Shown in pieces: positions 7,020 to 14,063 of a stretch of 19,656 bases of DNA. Each line of letters opens with the position of its first letter. The stretch's first letter is position 1. The DNA comes from DASYRM01 sp035646375 (GTDB lineage Bacteria > Acidobacteriota > Vicinamibacteria > Vicinamibacterales > UBA2999). Position numbers and translations under genes: made by a program. A model generated the notes under the pieces. The model saw only the letters and a program-made list of their open reading frames with translations. It ran no database searches and had not been told where the DNA came from. The DNA lies in the NCBI GenBank assembly GCA_035646375.1, contig DASRPM010000090.1, positions 1 through 19,656 on the forward strand. Reading direction: 5' to 3'.

Positions 7020-8666
7020 ATGAGCCAGCTGCGGATTGCCGGCGGCACCGTCTACGATCCGGCCAACGCCGTGTCGGGAGAGGTGCGCGACATCTGCGTC
7101 GACGGCGGCCGCATCGTCGAGGGTGTGCCCGCGTCGGCCCCGCGGCTCGACGCGTCGGGCATGGTGGTGATGGCCGGCGGCGTGGACATCCACAGCCACG
7201 TCGCCGGCAGCAGCGTCAACCTGGCCCGGCGGCTCCTGCCGGACGAGCACGAGTCGGATCCGGCGGCCGCGCCGCGGCTCGACGGCGAAGAACTGGCCCG
7301 CTCGGGCAGCGGCGGCACGTTGCCCAGCACGTTCACCACCGGGTACCGCTACGCGGGCCTGGGCTACACCACCGTGTTCGACGCCGCGGTGGCGCCGATC
7401 ATGGCGCGCAGCTCGCACGGCGAGCTCGACGACACGCCGATCGTGGACGCCGGGTTCTTCGTGCTGATGGGCAACGACGAGTACCTGCTGCGGCTGATCG
7501 CGGCGGGTGAGGGGGCCCAGGCGCGCGAATACGCCGCGTGGCTGCTCGGCGCCGCCGGCGGCTACGCCGTCAAGGTGGTCAATCCCGGCGGCGTGGAGTT
7601 GTGGAAGCGCGGTCTGCGCGATCGCGTCGGGCTCGACACGCCGGTGGGCTCGGAGCGCGTGACGCCGCGCGCCATCCTCGAGACGCTGGTGGAAGTGGCC
7701 AACGGGCTGGGATTGCCGCACGCCGCGCACATCCACTGCAACGACCTTGGCGCAGCGGGCAACGTGGACACCACGCTGGCCAGCATGCGGGCCGTCGAGG
7801 GGCGGCGGGCGCACTTCACCCACCTGCAGTTCCACGCCTACGACGCCGCACCGGATGGGACGCGGCGCTCGGGCGCGCGCCGGCTGATCGAGTACATCAA
7901 CGCGCACCCCGAGGTCAGCGGCGACGTCGGGCAGGTGATGTTCGGCCCGGCGACGACGCTGACGGCCGACGGCGCCGTCGAGTACCTGCTGCACAAGAGC
8001 AGCGGGCGGCGCTGGGTGAACGTGGACATCGAGCTCGAGACCGGCTGCGGCATCGTGCCCTACACCTACAAGGAACAGCACGCCGTCTCGGCGCTGCAGT
8101 GGGTGGTCGGCCTCGAACTGTTCCTGCTCGCCGCCGATCCGTGGCGGATGGTGCTCTCCACCGATCATCCCAACGGCGGGTCGTTCCTGGCCTACCCGGA
8201 GCTCATTCGGCTGCTGATGGACCGCACCTATCGCGACAGCTGCCTGGCGCGCGTGAACCAGGCGCTGCTGGCCGGCAGCGCGATGGCCGACGGCATCGCC
8301 CGCGAGTACACGCTCGACGAGATCGCGATCGTCACGCGCGCGGCGCCTGCCCGGCTGCTCGGCCTGGCGCGGAAGGGGCACCTGGGGCCCGGCGCCGATG
8401 CCGACGTGACGATCTACACGCGCGATGCCGACGTCTCCAGGATGTTCGCCACGCCGCGCTACGTGGTGAAGGGCGGCACCGTGGTCGTGGAAGAAGGGCA
8501 GCTGCGCCGCGCACCGCGCGGGCAGCGGCTCCACGTGCGCCCTGGCTACGACGCCGCCGTCGAGACGCCGTTGCGCGAGTTCTTCGATCGCCACTCGACG
8601 GTGTCGTTCCGCAATTACCCCGTGGGCGATCTTCGAGACGCGCCTGTACCAATCGCGCGCGTCTGA
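7020..8666 (+). CDS. fhcA: Formyltransferase/hydrolase complex subunit A (formylmethanofuran hydrolase)
   Basis: This 548-residue amidohydrolase-fold protein is related to FwdA. In bacteria FhcA hydrolyses the formyl-methanofuran-type carrier to formate. All binuclear-metal ligands are visible: DIHSH (H58, H60), the probable carboxylated lysine in AVKVVNPGG (K185), H237 or H239 in AAHIHCND, H268 in HFTHLQFH, and D382 in STDHPNGG. The length matches the family, and the C-terminal part (LGPGADADVTIY) closes the small beta domain typical of amidohydrolases. There is no signal peptide, so it is cytoplasmic. The ATG lacks a strong ribosome-binding site. fhcD follows after a 97-base gap filled by tandem repeats. 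The call is strong because the whole catalytic set is intact and three other Fhc subunits are adjacent. Confidence 0.93.
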   Translation: MSQLRIAGGTVYDPANAVSGEVRDICVDGGRIVEGVPASAPRLDASGMVVMAGGVDIHSHVAGSSVNLARRLLPDEHESDPAAAPRLDGEELARSGSGGTLPSTFTTGYRYAGLGYTTVFDAAVAPIMARSSHGELDDTPIVDAGFFVLMGNDEYLLRLIAAGEGAQAREYAAWLLGAAGGYAVKVVNPGGVELWKRGLRDRVGLDTPVGSERVTPRAILETLVEVANGLGLPHAAHIHCNDLGAAGNVDTTLASMRAVEGRRAHFTHLQFHAYDAAPDGTRRSGARRLIEYINAHPEVSGDVGQVMFGPATTLTADGAVEYLLHKSSGRRWVNVDIELETGCGIVPYTYKEQHAVSALQWVVGLELFLLAADPWRMVLSTDHPNGGSFLAYPELIRLLMDRTYRDSCLARVNQALLAGSAMADGIAREYTLDEIAIVTRAAPARLLGLARKGHLGPGADADVTIYTRDADVSRMFATPRYVVKGGTVVVEEGQLRRAPRGQRLHVRPGYDAAVETPLREFFDRHSTVSFRNYPVGDLRDAPVPIARV

Positions 8667-8670
8667 CGTC

Positions 8671-8701
8671 GGCCTTGGGCCTTAGACCTTGGGCCTTGGG
8701 C
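8671..8701. repeat. Heptamer tandem repeat after fhcA
   Basis: Four 7-base units read GGCCTTG, GGCCTTA, GACCTTG, GGCCTTG, followed by GGC. The array begins four bases after the fhcA stop. A related four-unit heptamer array (GGCTTC plus G or A) lies after the methyltransferase-like gene at 15478-15505, and a short copy lies at 1142-1153. Confidence 0.6.
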
Positions 8702-8710
8702 AAGCTGTTA

Positions 8711-8746
8711 CCAGTCCCACCTGTCCCACCCGTCCCACCAGTCCTG
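8711..8746. repeat. Nonamer tandem repeat before fhcD
   Basis: Four 9-base units follow CCNGTCCCA (the last one degenerate). Read on the other strand the unit is GTGGGAC(A/G)G, essentially the unit of the longer array at 17612-17701, in opposite orientation. The array ends 17 bases before the fhcD start, and the fhcD frame is open through it, so an over-long start could be called there. Confidence 0.6.
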
Positions 8747-8763
8747 CATGCTACGCTCGCCGC

Positions 8764-9666
8764 GTGGAGATACGCGGCGTTTTCATCGAAGACACCTTTG
8801 CCGAAGCGTTCGCCATGCGCGCGGCGCGCGTGGTGATCACCGCCCGGACGATGAAGTGGGCGCGTGCGGCGGCGCTGAAGCTCACCGGCTTTGCCACGTC
8901 GGTCATCGCCTGCAAGTGCGAGGCGGCGATCGAGCGCGAGCTCACGCCGGACGAAACGCCCGACGCGCGGCCCGGCGTGTCGGCGCTGCTGTTCACGATG
9001 GACACCGACAGCCTCGGCAAACGTCTCACCGAGCGCATCGGCCAGACCGTGCTCACGTGCCCCACGGCGAGCTGCTTCGACGGCCTGCCCGACGTGCCCG
9101 ATCGCCTGCCGGCGGCGCGCGCGCTGCGCACGTTCGGCGATCGCTTTCAGATCAGCAAGGTGGTGAACGGCGAGCGCTACTGGCGCGTGCCGGTGATGGA
9201 AGGGGAGTGCCTGCTCCAGGAAAGCTTCGGCATGCAGAAGCAGGGGGTTGGCGGCGGCAACTTCCTCATCCTCGCCCAGGACATCGATGCCGCGCTCGAC
9301 GCGGCCGAGGCCGCCGTGGCGGCCATCGACGGCATGCCCGGCGTCATCCTGCCATTTCCCGGCGGCGTGGTGCGCAGCGGCAGCAAGATAGGGTCGCGCG
9401 GTTACAAGGGGATGATCGCGTCGACCAACGACGCCTATTGCCCGACGCTGCGGCCGTTCACGGCCACCGCCCTGCCGGACGGCGTCAACGCGGTGCTCGA
9501 GCTCGTGCTCGACGGCCTGTCGCCGGATGCGATCAGCGCCGCGATGCGCGCCGGCATCGACGCCGCGTGCCGGCCCGGCGTGCGGGCGATCTCCGCTGGC
9601 AACTACGGCGGCAAGCTCGGGCCGCATCACTTCCACCTGCGCCAGATCATGGGAGCGCCGGTGTGA
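8764..9666 (+). CDS. fhcD: Formylmethanofuran:tetrahydromethanopterin formyltransferase (Ftr-like)
   Basis: This 300-residue protein is FhcD/Ftr, which transfers the formyl group between tetrahydromethanopterin and a methanofuran-type carrier in the cytoplasm. Family landmarks are VEIRGVFIEDTFAEAF at the N-terminus, CPTASCFDG, RYWRVPVMEGECLLQE, GVGGGNFLILAQ, FPGGVVRSGSKIGSRGYKG and the C-terminal GNYGGKLGPHHFHLR. Starting at GTG 8764 gives the usual family length and a canonical N-terminus. The frame is open further upstream, but that part is translated tandem repeat (CPTRPTSP) and is rejected. There is no strong ribosome-binding site. The stop overlaps the GTG of fhcC in GTGA, indicating coupling. 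No key block is missing, so activity is expected. Confidence 0.94.
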   Translation: MEIRGVFIEDTFAEAFAMRAARVVITARTMKWARAAALKLTGFATSVIACKCEAAIERELTPDETPDARPGVSALLFTMDTDSLGKRLTERIGQTVLTCPTASCFDGLPDVPDRLPAARALRTFGDRFQISKVVNGERYWRVPVMEGECLLQESFGMQKQGVGGGNFLILAQDIDAALDAAEAAVAAIDGMPGVILPFPGGVVRSGSKIGSRGYKGMIASTNDAYCPTLRPFTATALPDGVNAVLELVLDGLSPDAISAAMRAGIDAACRPGVRAISAGNYGGKLGPHHFHLRQIMGAPV

Positions 9667-10454
9667 GCGACGGCGTCGTGCTCACCGTGCGGGCGCGGCC
9701 CGACGCGCGTCTCGACCTGACCGGCGTGACGCCGGACCGCTGCGCGAACCTCTCGGCCAGCGAGATTGCCGGGCTGCCCGTCTGGCTGGGCGCCACCGAG
9801 GCGCGTGTGGGCGACATCTTCGACGTGCGCGGCGAGCGATCGGCGCGAGTCGAGATCAAGGGCGATCTCGGCGACGCCTGCGGCGTGGGCGCGCGGATGA
9901 CCGGCGGGCTACTGCACGTACACGGGAGCGTCGGCGACGACGCGGGCCAGGCGATGGCGGGCGGTGTGCTGCGCGTGGACGGTCACGCCGGCGAACGCCT
10001 GGGCGGTGGGCTGCCAGGCGCGGCCAGGGGCATGACCGGCGGCGAGATCGTGGTGTTCGGATCGGCCGGCGGGTCGGCCGGCGCGCTGATGCGCCGCGGC
10101 CTCGTGGCGGTGGCGGGCGGCGTCGGGGCCTGCGCCGGCCGCGGCATGATGGCGGGGACGCTGCTGGCGCTCGGGCCGGTGGGCGAGCTGCCCGGCGTGG
10201 GCAACAAGCGCGGCTCGATCATCGCGGCGGGTGGCGTGGCCGTGCCGGCGTCGTATCGCTTCGCCTGCGCCTACGAGCCGCCGCACGTGCGGCTGCTGCT
10301 GACGTCGCTGCGCCGCCGCTTAGGTTTTCCCTGCGATCCGGGTCTGGTGGCCGGCCGCTTCGATCGCTACTGTGGCGACGCCGGCGAGCCGGGCAAGGGC
10401 GAGATTCTCGTGTGGACCGGTTACGCCAATGGGCACGAGCGAACGAGCCGATGA
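9663..10454 (+). CDS. fhcC: Formyltransferase/hydrolase complex subunit C (FwdC-like)
   Basis: This 263-residue protein starts at GTG 9663, overlapping fhcD by four bases. It has the right-handed helix repeat of FwdC and the C-terminal domain of glutamate synthase: repeated G-x-x-G-x-x-x-G units such as GDLGDACGVGARMTGG, GSVGDDAGQAMAGG, GHAGERLGGGLPGAARGMTGG and GSAGGSAGALMRRG, about residues 60-165. The C-terminal part (YGNxxG-less, with SYRFACAYEPPHVRLLL) is typical of FhcC. The subunit is structural and holds FhcA, FhcB and FhcD together. The end overlaps the following acetyltransferase reading frame by 26 bases if that gene starts at 10429. All four Fhc subunits are therefore present and intact in outline. 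Confidence 0.9.
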   Translation: MSDGVVLTVRARPDARLDLTGVTPDRCANLSASEIAGLPVWLGATEARVGDIFDVRGERSARVEIKGDLGDACGVGARMTGGLLHVHGSVGDDAGQAMAGGVLRVDGHAGERLGGGLPGAARGMTGGEIVVFGSAGGSAGALMRRGLVAVAGGVGACAGRGMMAGTLLALGPVGELPGVGNKRGSIIAAGGVAVPASYRFACAYEPPHVRLLLTSLRRRLGFPCDPGLVAGRFDRYCGDAGEPGKGEILVWTGYANGHERTSR

Positions 10455-10914
10455 CGTGCGCGTGGAGCTGGTGCCGTACGACGCGTCGTACCACGACGCG
10501 TTCCGGCGGCTGAACGAGGCCTGGATCCGCCGCTACTTCCGGATCGAGGCGCCGGACCAGCGCATGCTCGACGCGCCGCAGGAGCAGATTCTCGACAAGG
10601 GCGGCCACATCCTCGTGGCCGTGCGTGATGGCGAGCCGGTCGGCGTGTGTGCGCTGCTGCGCGTGGACGATGGCACGTTCGAGCTGGCCAAGATGGCCGT
10701 GGCGGAGCACGCGCGCGGCCTTGGCGTGGGGGCGCGTCTCGGCGACGCCGCCATCGCGACGGCGCGCGCGGCCGGCGCGTCGCGCCTCATCCTCGAGAGC
10801 AACACCATCCTGGAGCCGGCGATCGCGCTCTACCGCAAGCTGGGGTTCACCGAGGTGGACGGCGTGCACTCCGAGTACGCCCGCTGCAACATCCACATGG
10901 CGTTGGATCTCTGA
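10429..10914 (+). CDS. GNAT family N-acetyltransferase
   Basis: This 161-residue protein has the acetyl-CoA-binding motif of the GNAT fold: ELAKMAVAEHARGLGVGARL (about residues 85-104, with the R/Q-G-x-G-x-G/A loop) followed by ASRLILESNTILEPAIALYRKLGF, the usual strand 5 and helix 4 region. Substrate is unknown; GNAT enzymes acetylate proteins, antibiotics or metabolites. ATG 10429 overlaps fhcC by 26 bases; GTG 10456 would leave one base between the genes and start at VRVELVPYD, which looks like a natural N-terminus. Either way it is probably cotranscribed with fhcC. It may be a passenger or may modify something in the same pathway; nothing in the sequence decides this. The next gene is convergent. 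Confidence 0.8.
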   Translation: MGTSERADDVRVELVPYDASYHDAFRRLNEAWIRRYFRIEAPDQRMLDAPQEQILDKGGHILVAVRDGEPVGVCALLRVDDGTFELAKMAVAEHARGLGVGARLGDAAIATARAAGASRLILESNTILEPAIALYRKLGFTEVDGVHSEYARCNIHMALDL

Positions 10915-10937
10915 CGCCAGGCTTCCGGCCCCCGGTA

Positions 10938-11372
10938 CTACTTCTTCTTTTCTATCCGAGAGTGAACGTCGTTGACCATCATCAGCGCGGCGGAGCCGTA
11001 CCACGGGTGCAGCTCCATCACGAGCTGGCCTGCCTGAATGGCCGGATCCGTGTTCGTCAGCGCTTCCGCTTCGGCCACCGTCGCGACGTCGAAGATGTAG
11101 ATGCCGCGCAGCACCCCGTCGTCGGCAAACGGACCGGCGAGCACCAGCTTGCCCTCGGCCGCCAGGCGATTGATGTTGGCACGGTGCGCGGCCTGCAACT
11201 TCTGCGCCTCCTCACGCGGGCGGTTGCGGTTCGGGCCCGCCTTGAGGAACGCCATCACGTAGGTCTTCATGCCGTTGTCGTCGGCCTTCAGCTTCGCCGC
11301 GAGCGCGGCGTCGTAGTGGGCCTGGCCGTGCACGGTCGCCGTCAGCAGCAGTGCGATGAACAGTGCGCGCAT
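10938..11372 (-). CDS. Secreted YCII-related domain protein
   Basis: This 144-residue protein starts at ATG 11372-11370, with AGGAG five bases upstream. Residues 1-17 are a short signal peptide (MRALFIALLLTATVHGQ). The rest is a YCII-like domain: AHRANINRLAAEGKLVLAGP, FADDGVLRGIYIFDV, then DPAIQAGQLVMELHPWYG. The conserved histidine (AH-R) and the G-P and D-G pairs are the family pattern. The fold is small, ferredoxin-like and usually cytoplasmic, so export is unusual; its function is unknown. The protein ends in a run of lysines. It follows the epimerase gene by 17 bases and is probably cotranscribed with it. Confidence 0.8.
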   Translation of the reverse strand: MRALFIALLLTATVHGQAHYDAALAAKLKADDNGMKTYVMAFLKAGPNRNRPREEAQKLQAAHRANINRLAAEGKLVLAGPFADDGVLRGIYIFDVATVAEAEALTNTDPAIQAGQLVMELHPWYGSAALMMVNDVHSRIEKKK

Positions 11373-11389
11373 GGACTCTCCTTTCGGTG

Positions 11390-12439
11390 TCAGAAGCCGC
11401 TCGGCCGGATCCAGAAGCTCTCGCGCCACGTGCCGCCGGGCGGAACCGACTGCAGCTCGCGATAGAGCCCTTTCTGCGCCATGTTGAGGCCGTTGGTCAT
11501 GGCGGCCATCGGTTCGAAGCAGATGAAGTTGCGCTCGGGGCCGCCGGGCGTCTCTTTCGGCGCCCACACGACAGCGGCCCGGAAGTTCGCACCGAATTCG
11601 ACGTCGAGGCGCTGCGCCTTGCCGCGCAGCGTCATGGTGGCGCGGCCGCGGGCGTCGCGCACGAGATCGCTGAAGTCGTCGTCGAGGTCCACGTCGCGCA
11701 GCGCCGTCGCCGACGGATTCGGAAAGAAGCGCTCGATCGGTTCGGTCTCGCCGGTCGGGACCTTGTTCGGCTGAAGCTTCCAGTGGGTGCGCGCGCCGAC
11801 CGAGATCGTCCACTCGTCGCGCCGCGAATCGGTCAGCGTGAAGTACGGATGGAAGCCGACGGACACCGGCATCGGCTCGGCGCCGAGGTTCTCGATCGCC
11901 GTCGCGACCTCGAGCACGCCGTCACGCAGCCGGTAGGTCATCTCGATGGTGTGCGCGAACGGCCACTGTTTCATCCACGCCTCCTGCCGATGGAACTCGA
12001 GGCGGCTCGTGGCCCAGGCCGAGTCGCGGTCGGCGCCGGTGGAGGCGAGCTGCCACCGGTCCGTGGTCGTGATGAAGCCGTGGATCGGAATCGCGCCGCG
12101 GATGTTGCCGAGCGACATGTCGAAGGCGTAGCGCTTGCCGTTGGCGTAGAACGCCTGCTCGTCGAGGCGGTTGATCCACGGGCCCATGAAGGGAATGCCG
12201 GTGGCGTTCGGGCTGGCTTTGAAGGCGTCGAGCGACGCGTGCGGCCAGCGCAGGATGTCGTGCCCCTTCACCGTCATCCGGTAGGCGATGTTGCCCACGG
12301 ACGGCAGGATCCAGACCTCGGTCTGGGCGCGAGCGTCGGCGAGCCTGATCGCCTCCCCCTCGCGTGTCGCGGTATACGGCTGCGCCATGACGGACGTGGC
12401 CATGAAACACACCGCAGCGAGCAGCATCAGAGGTTTCAT
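11390..12439 (-). CDS. Exported aldose 1-epimerase-like protein
   Basis: This 349-residue protein has a signal peptide (1-19, ending SVMAQ) and a galactose mutarotase-like fold. Aldose 1-epimerases interconvert alpha and beta sugar anomers. Landmarks are PFMGPWINRLDEQAF (R91 of the NR motif), IPIHGFI (H120), SVGFHPYFTL (H197, the position of the catalytic acid) and ICFEPMAA (E309, the position of the catalytic base). All key positions are filled, so activity is plausible, probably in the periplasm. It is divergent from a lactonase-like gene across only 27 bases, which hold a shared -10-like box. The neighbouring secreted lactonase and the downstream sugar-type PQQ dehydrogenase suggest periplasmic sugar oxidation. 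The substrate is unknown. Confidence 0.85.
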   Translation of the reverse strand: MKPLMLLAAVCFMATSVMAQPYTATREGEAIRLADARAQTEVWILPSVGNIAYRMTVKGHDILRWPHASLDAFKASPNATGIPFMGPWINRLDEQAFYANGKRYAFDMSLGNIRGAIPIHGFITTTDRWQLASTGADRDSAWATSRLEFHRQEAWMKQWPFAHTIEMTYRLRDGVLEVATAIENLGAEPMPVSVGFHPYFTLTDSRRDEWTISVGARTHWKLQPNKVPTGETEPIERFFPNPSATALRDVDLDDDFSDLVRDARGRATMTLRGKAQRLDVEFGANFRAAVVWAPKETPGGPERNFICFEPMAAMTNGLNMAQKGLYRELQSVPPGGTWRESFWIRPSGF

Positions 12440-12451
12440 AGGCCCCGCGCG

Positions 12452-12458
12452 TATTCTA
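12452..12458. promoter_or_regulatory. Overlapping divergent -10 boxes
   Basis: The 27-base gap between the epimerase and the lactonase contains TATTCTA. Read forward, TATTCT (12452-12457) is a -10-like box nine bases before the lactonase ATG. Read backward, TAGAAT (12458-12453, five of six consensus bases) lies 13 bases before the epimerase ATG. I see no good -35 box on either side. A bidirectional promoter is the simplest reading. Confidence 0.4.
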
Positions 12459-12466
12459 ATGTCGCC

Positions 12467-13534
12467 ATGAAAACTGCTGCCCCGTCTTGTGTCGGTCGCC
12501 GCGCCTTCCTGACCAGCGCCGCCGGTGTGGTGCTGGCCGCCCGGGCAGGAGCCCAGGCGCCGGCGCCAACGCCTGTGTCCCCCGTGCCGACGCCGCGCGA
12601 TTGGACGAACCAGACGCCGGTGGCGTACCCGGATCCGGACATCGTGGCGCTGGATCCACGGTTCCGGCGGTACATCGTGTTCAACAACGTCATCAGGCGG
12701 CTCCACATCGGCACCGGCTGGGCCGAGGGGCCGGCGTGGAACGGGGTAGGGAAGTATCTCGTGTGGAGCGACATCCCGGCCAACGCGCAGATGCGCTGGA
12801 TCGAGGATGACAACCGCGTGACGACCTTCCGCAACCCGTCAGGGTTCAGCAACGGCAATACGTTCGACCACGAAGGCCGCCAGATCAGCTGCGAGCACGG
12901 CAACCGCCGGGTGGCCCGCTACGAGTCGAACGGGACCGTGACCGTCATCGCCGACAGGTTTCAGGGCAAGCGGCTCAACTCACCGAATGACGCCGTCGTG
13001 CACCCGGACGGCAGCGTCTGGTTCACCGATCCGTCGTACGGCATTGGTGGCAACTACGAGGGCTTCAGGGCGGAATCCGAGACGAAGGAAGCGGTGTATC
13101 GCGCGGACCCGAAGGCCGGCACCGTGGAGAAAGTCACCGACGCCGTCGATCAGCCCAACGGCCTGTGCTTCTCGCCCGACTACAAGAAGCTCTACGTAGC
13201 CGACACCGGCATGTCGCGCGACATCAAGGTGTACGACGTGGACGGCAAGACGGTGCGGAACGGCAAGCGCCACGTGCAGCTCACCATTCCCGGCAGCGGC
13301 GCCCCGTCGGCTGCCGACGGCATGCGGTGCGATGCCGACGGCAACCTCTGGGCTGGCGCCAGGCCGGGCGTGCTGGTGATCGCGCCCGATGGCGTGACCA
13401 TCGGCATGATCCGCCTGCCGGAAGTGTGCGCCAACGTCTGCTTCGGCGGCGCCCGGCGCAACCGCCTGTTCATGACCGCCAGCCAGTCGCTCTACGCGGT
13501 GTACGTGAACACGGCGGGCGCACACATTGCGTAG
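12467..13534 (+). CDS. SMP-30/gluconolactonase-like protein with Tat signal
   Basis: This 355-residue protein belongs to the SMP-30/gluconolactonase/LRE family, six-bladed propellers that hydrolyse sugar lactones. GRRAFLTSAAG at 10-20 is a twin-arginine signal, so it is exported folded. The metal-site residues are visible: E87 in WAEGPAW, N174 in NSPNDAV, N231 in DQPNGL, and D284 in AADGMRCD, which is the catalytic position. Repeated blade motifs such as DGSVWFTDPSYG and DADGNLWAGARPG are typical. It probably opens a lactone in the periplasm, perhaps one made by a quinoprotein sugar dehydrogenase such as the one at 15595. The small gene after it overlaps its stop. The start is short-leadered: a TATTCT box lies nine bases upstream. 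Confidence 0.88.
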   Translation: MKTAAPSCVGRRAFLTSAAGVVLAARAGAQAPAPTPVSPVPTPRDWTNQTPVAYPDPDIVALDPRFRRYIVFNNVIRRLHIGTGWAEGPAWNGVGKYLVWSDIPANAQMRWIEDDNRVTTFRNPSGFSNGNTFDHEGRQISCEHGNRRVARYESNGTVTVIADRFQGKRLNSPNDAVVHPDGSVWFTDPSYGIGGNYEGFRAESETKEAVYRADPKAGTVEKVTDAVDQPNGLCFSPDYKKLYVADTGMSRDIKVYDVDGKTVRNGKRHVQLTIPGSGAPSAADGMRCDADGNLWAGARPGVLVIAPDGVTIGMIRLPEVCANVCFGGARRNRLFMTASQSLYAVYVNTAGAHIA

Positions 13535-14036
13535 CCGCTGCTCCGCCGTCGCGGCCGCGGTCCTGGCGATCGCGTCGGCCGTCGTGACCCTTGCCGCTGG
13601 TCAACTGTTCGTCCCCACCGGCGGCAACACGCTTCGGGCGCTGCCCGGTGTCGAAGTCATCCTCGAGACCGTTCCTCTCGAGCTGCAGCGCGCCGGCCTG
13701 ACGCAGGCCGCGGTGCGGCTGGCCGTCGGGCGGGCGCTGCAGGAGGGTGGCGTCGTCGTATTCCCGTCGCAAGCCGCCAATCCCAGCACGGCCAAGGCCT
13801 ACCTCGATCTGCGCATGACCCTGCTCGCCCTGCGCGATGGCAGCTACGCGGTGGCCGTGCAGATGCACGTCCGGCAGACCGTGGCGTCCGTCGTCACGGA
13901 GTCGAAGATCGTCAACGCCGCCACGTGGGAAACGGGGAGGCTGGTGAGCGTCACGGCCGCCGATCTGCCCAAGGTGGGCGACGAGATTCGCGAGATGACG
14001 GCGGAGTTCGTCGCCGATTGGAAGGCGGTGCACTGA
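13527..14036 (+). CDS. Small secreted protein of unknown function
   Basis: I do not recognise a named family. The 169-residue product begins at TTG 13527, overlapping the lactonase stop by eight bases, and has a signal peptide (about 1-25, ending VTLAAGQ). The mature part looks like one mixed alpha/beta domain: LPGVEVILETVPLELQRAGL, a predicted helix around TQAAVRLAVGRALQEGG, then alternating strands (AYLDLRMTLLAL, YAVAVQMHVRQTV). A helix ends it (VGDEIREMTAEFVADWKAV). There are no cysteines in the mature part except none visible near the end, and no catalytic motif. The overlap implies cotranscription with the lactonase. The TTG start is weak, and a start a few codons downstream cannot be excluded. 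Confidence 0.6.
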   Translation: MRSRCSAVAAAVLAIASAVVTLAAGQLFVPTGGNTLRALPGVEVILETVPLELQRAGLTQAAVRLAVGRALQEGGVVVFPSQAANPSTAKAYLDLRMTLLALRDGSYAVAVQMHVRQTVASVVTESKIVNAATWETGRLVSVTAADLPKVGDEIREMTAEFVADWKAVH

Positions 14037-14046
14037 CGGTTATATT
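14018..14046 (+). promoter_or_regulatory. Probable promoter of the methyltransferase-like gene
   Basis: TTGGAA (14018-14023, four of six) and TATATT (14041-14046, five of six) are separated by 17 bases. The -10 box lies just after the stop of the preceding gene, and transcription would begin about ten bases before the ATG at 14064. Confidence 0.45.
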
Positions 14047-14063
14047 GGAAACGGGTTGATGGA

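Noticed and set aside
6951..8594. A 547-codon minus-strand open frame opposite fhcA
   Set aside because: Low-complexity Arg/His/Val-rich translation with no motif; fhcA has all catalytic residues.
8671..8746. Possible CRISPR array
   Set aside because: The units are 7 and 9 bases long with no spacers; these are simple tandem repeats.
8689..8763. A 25-residue N-terminal extension of fhcD
   Set aside because: The added residues are translated nonamer repeat; GTG 8764 gives the usual Ftr length and N-terminus.
10915..10937. Terminator between the convergent acetyltransferase and YCII genes
   Set aside because: The gap has a short GC-rich stretch but no clear stem followed by a T-run on either strand.
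12429..12451. A -35 box for the lactonase promoter
   Set aside because: No hexamer at 16-18 bases from TATTCT matches TTGACA in more than three positions.
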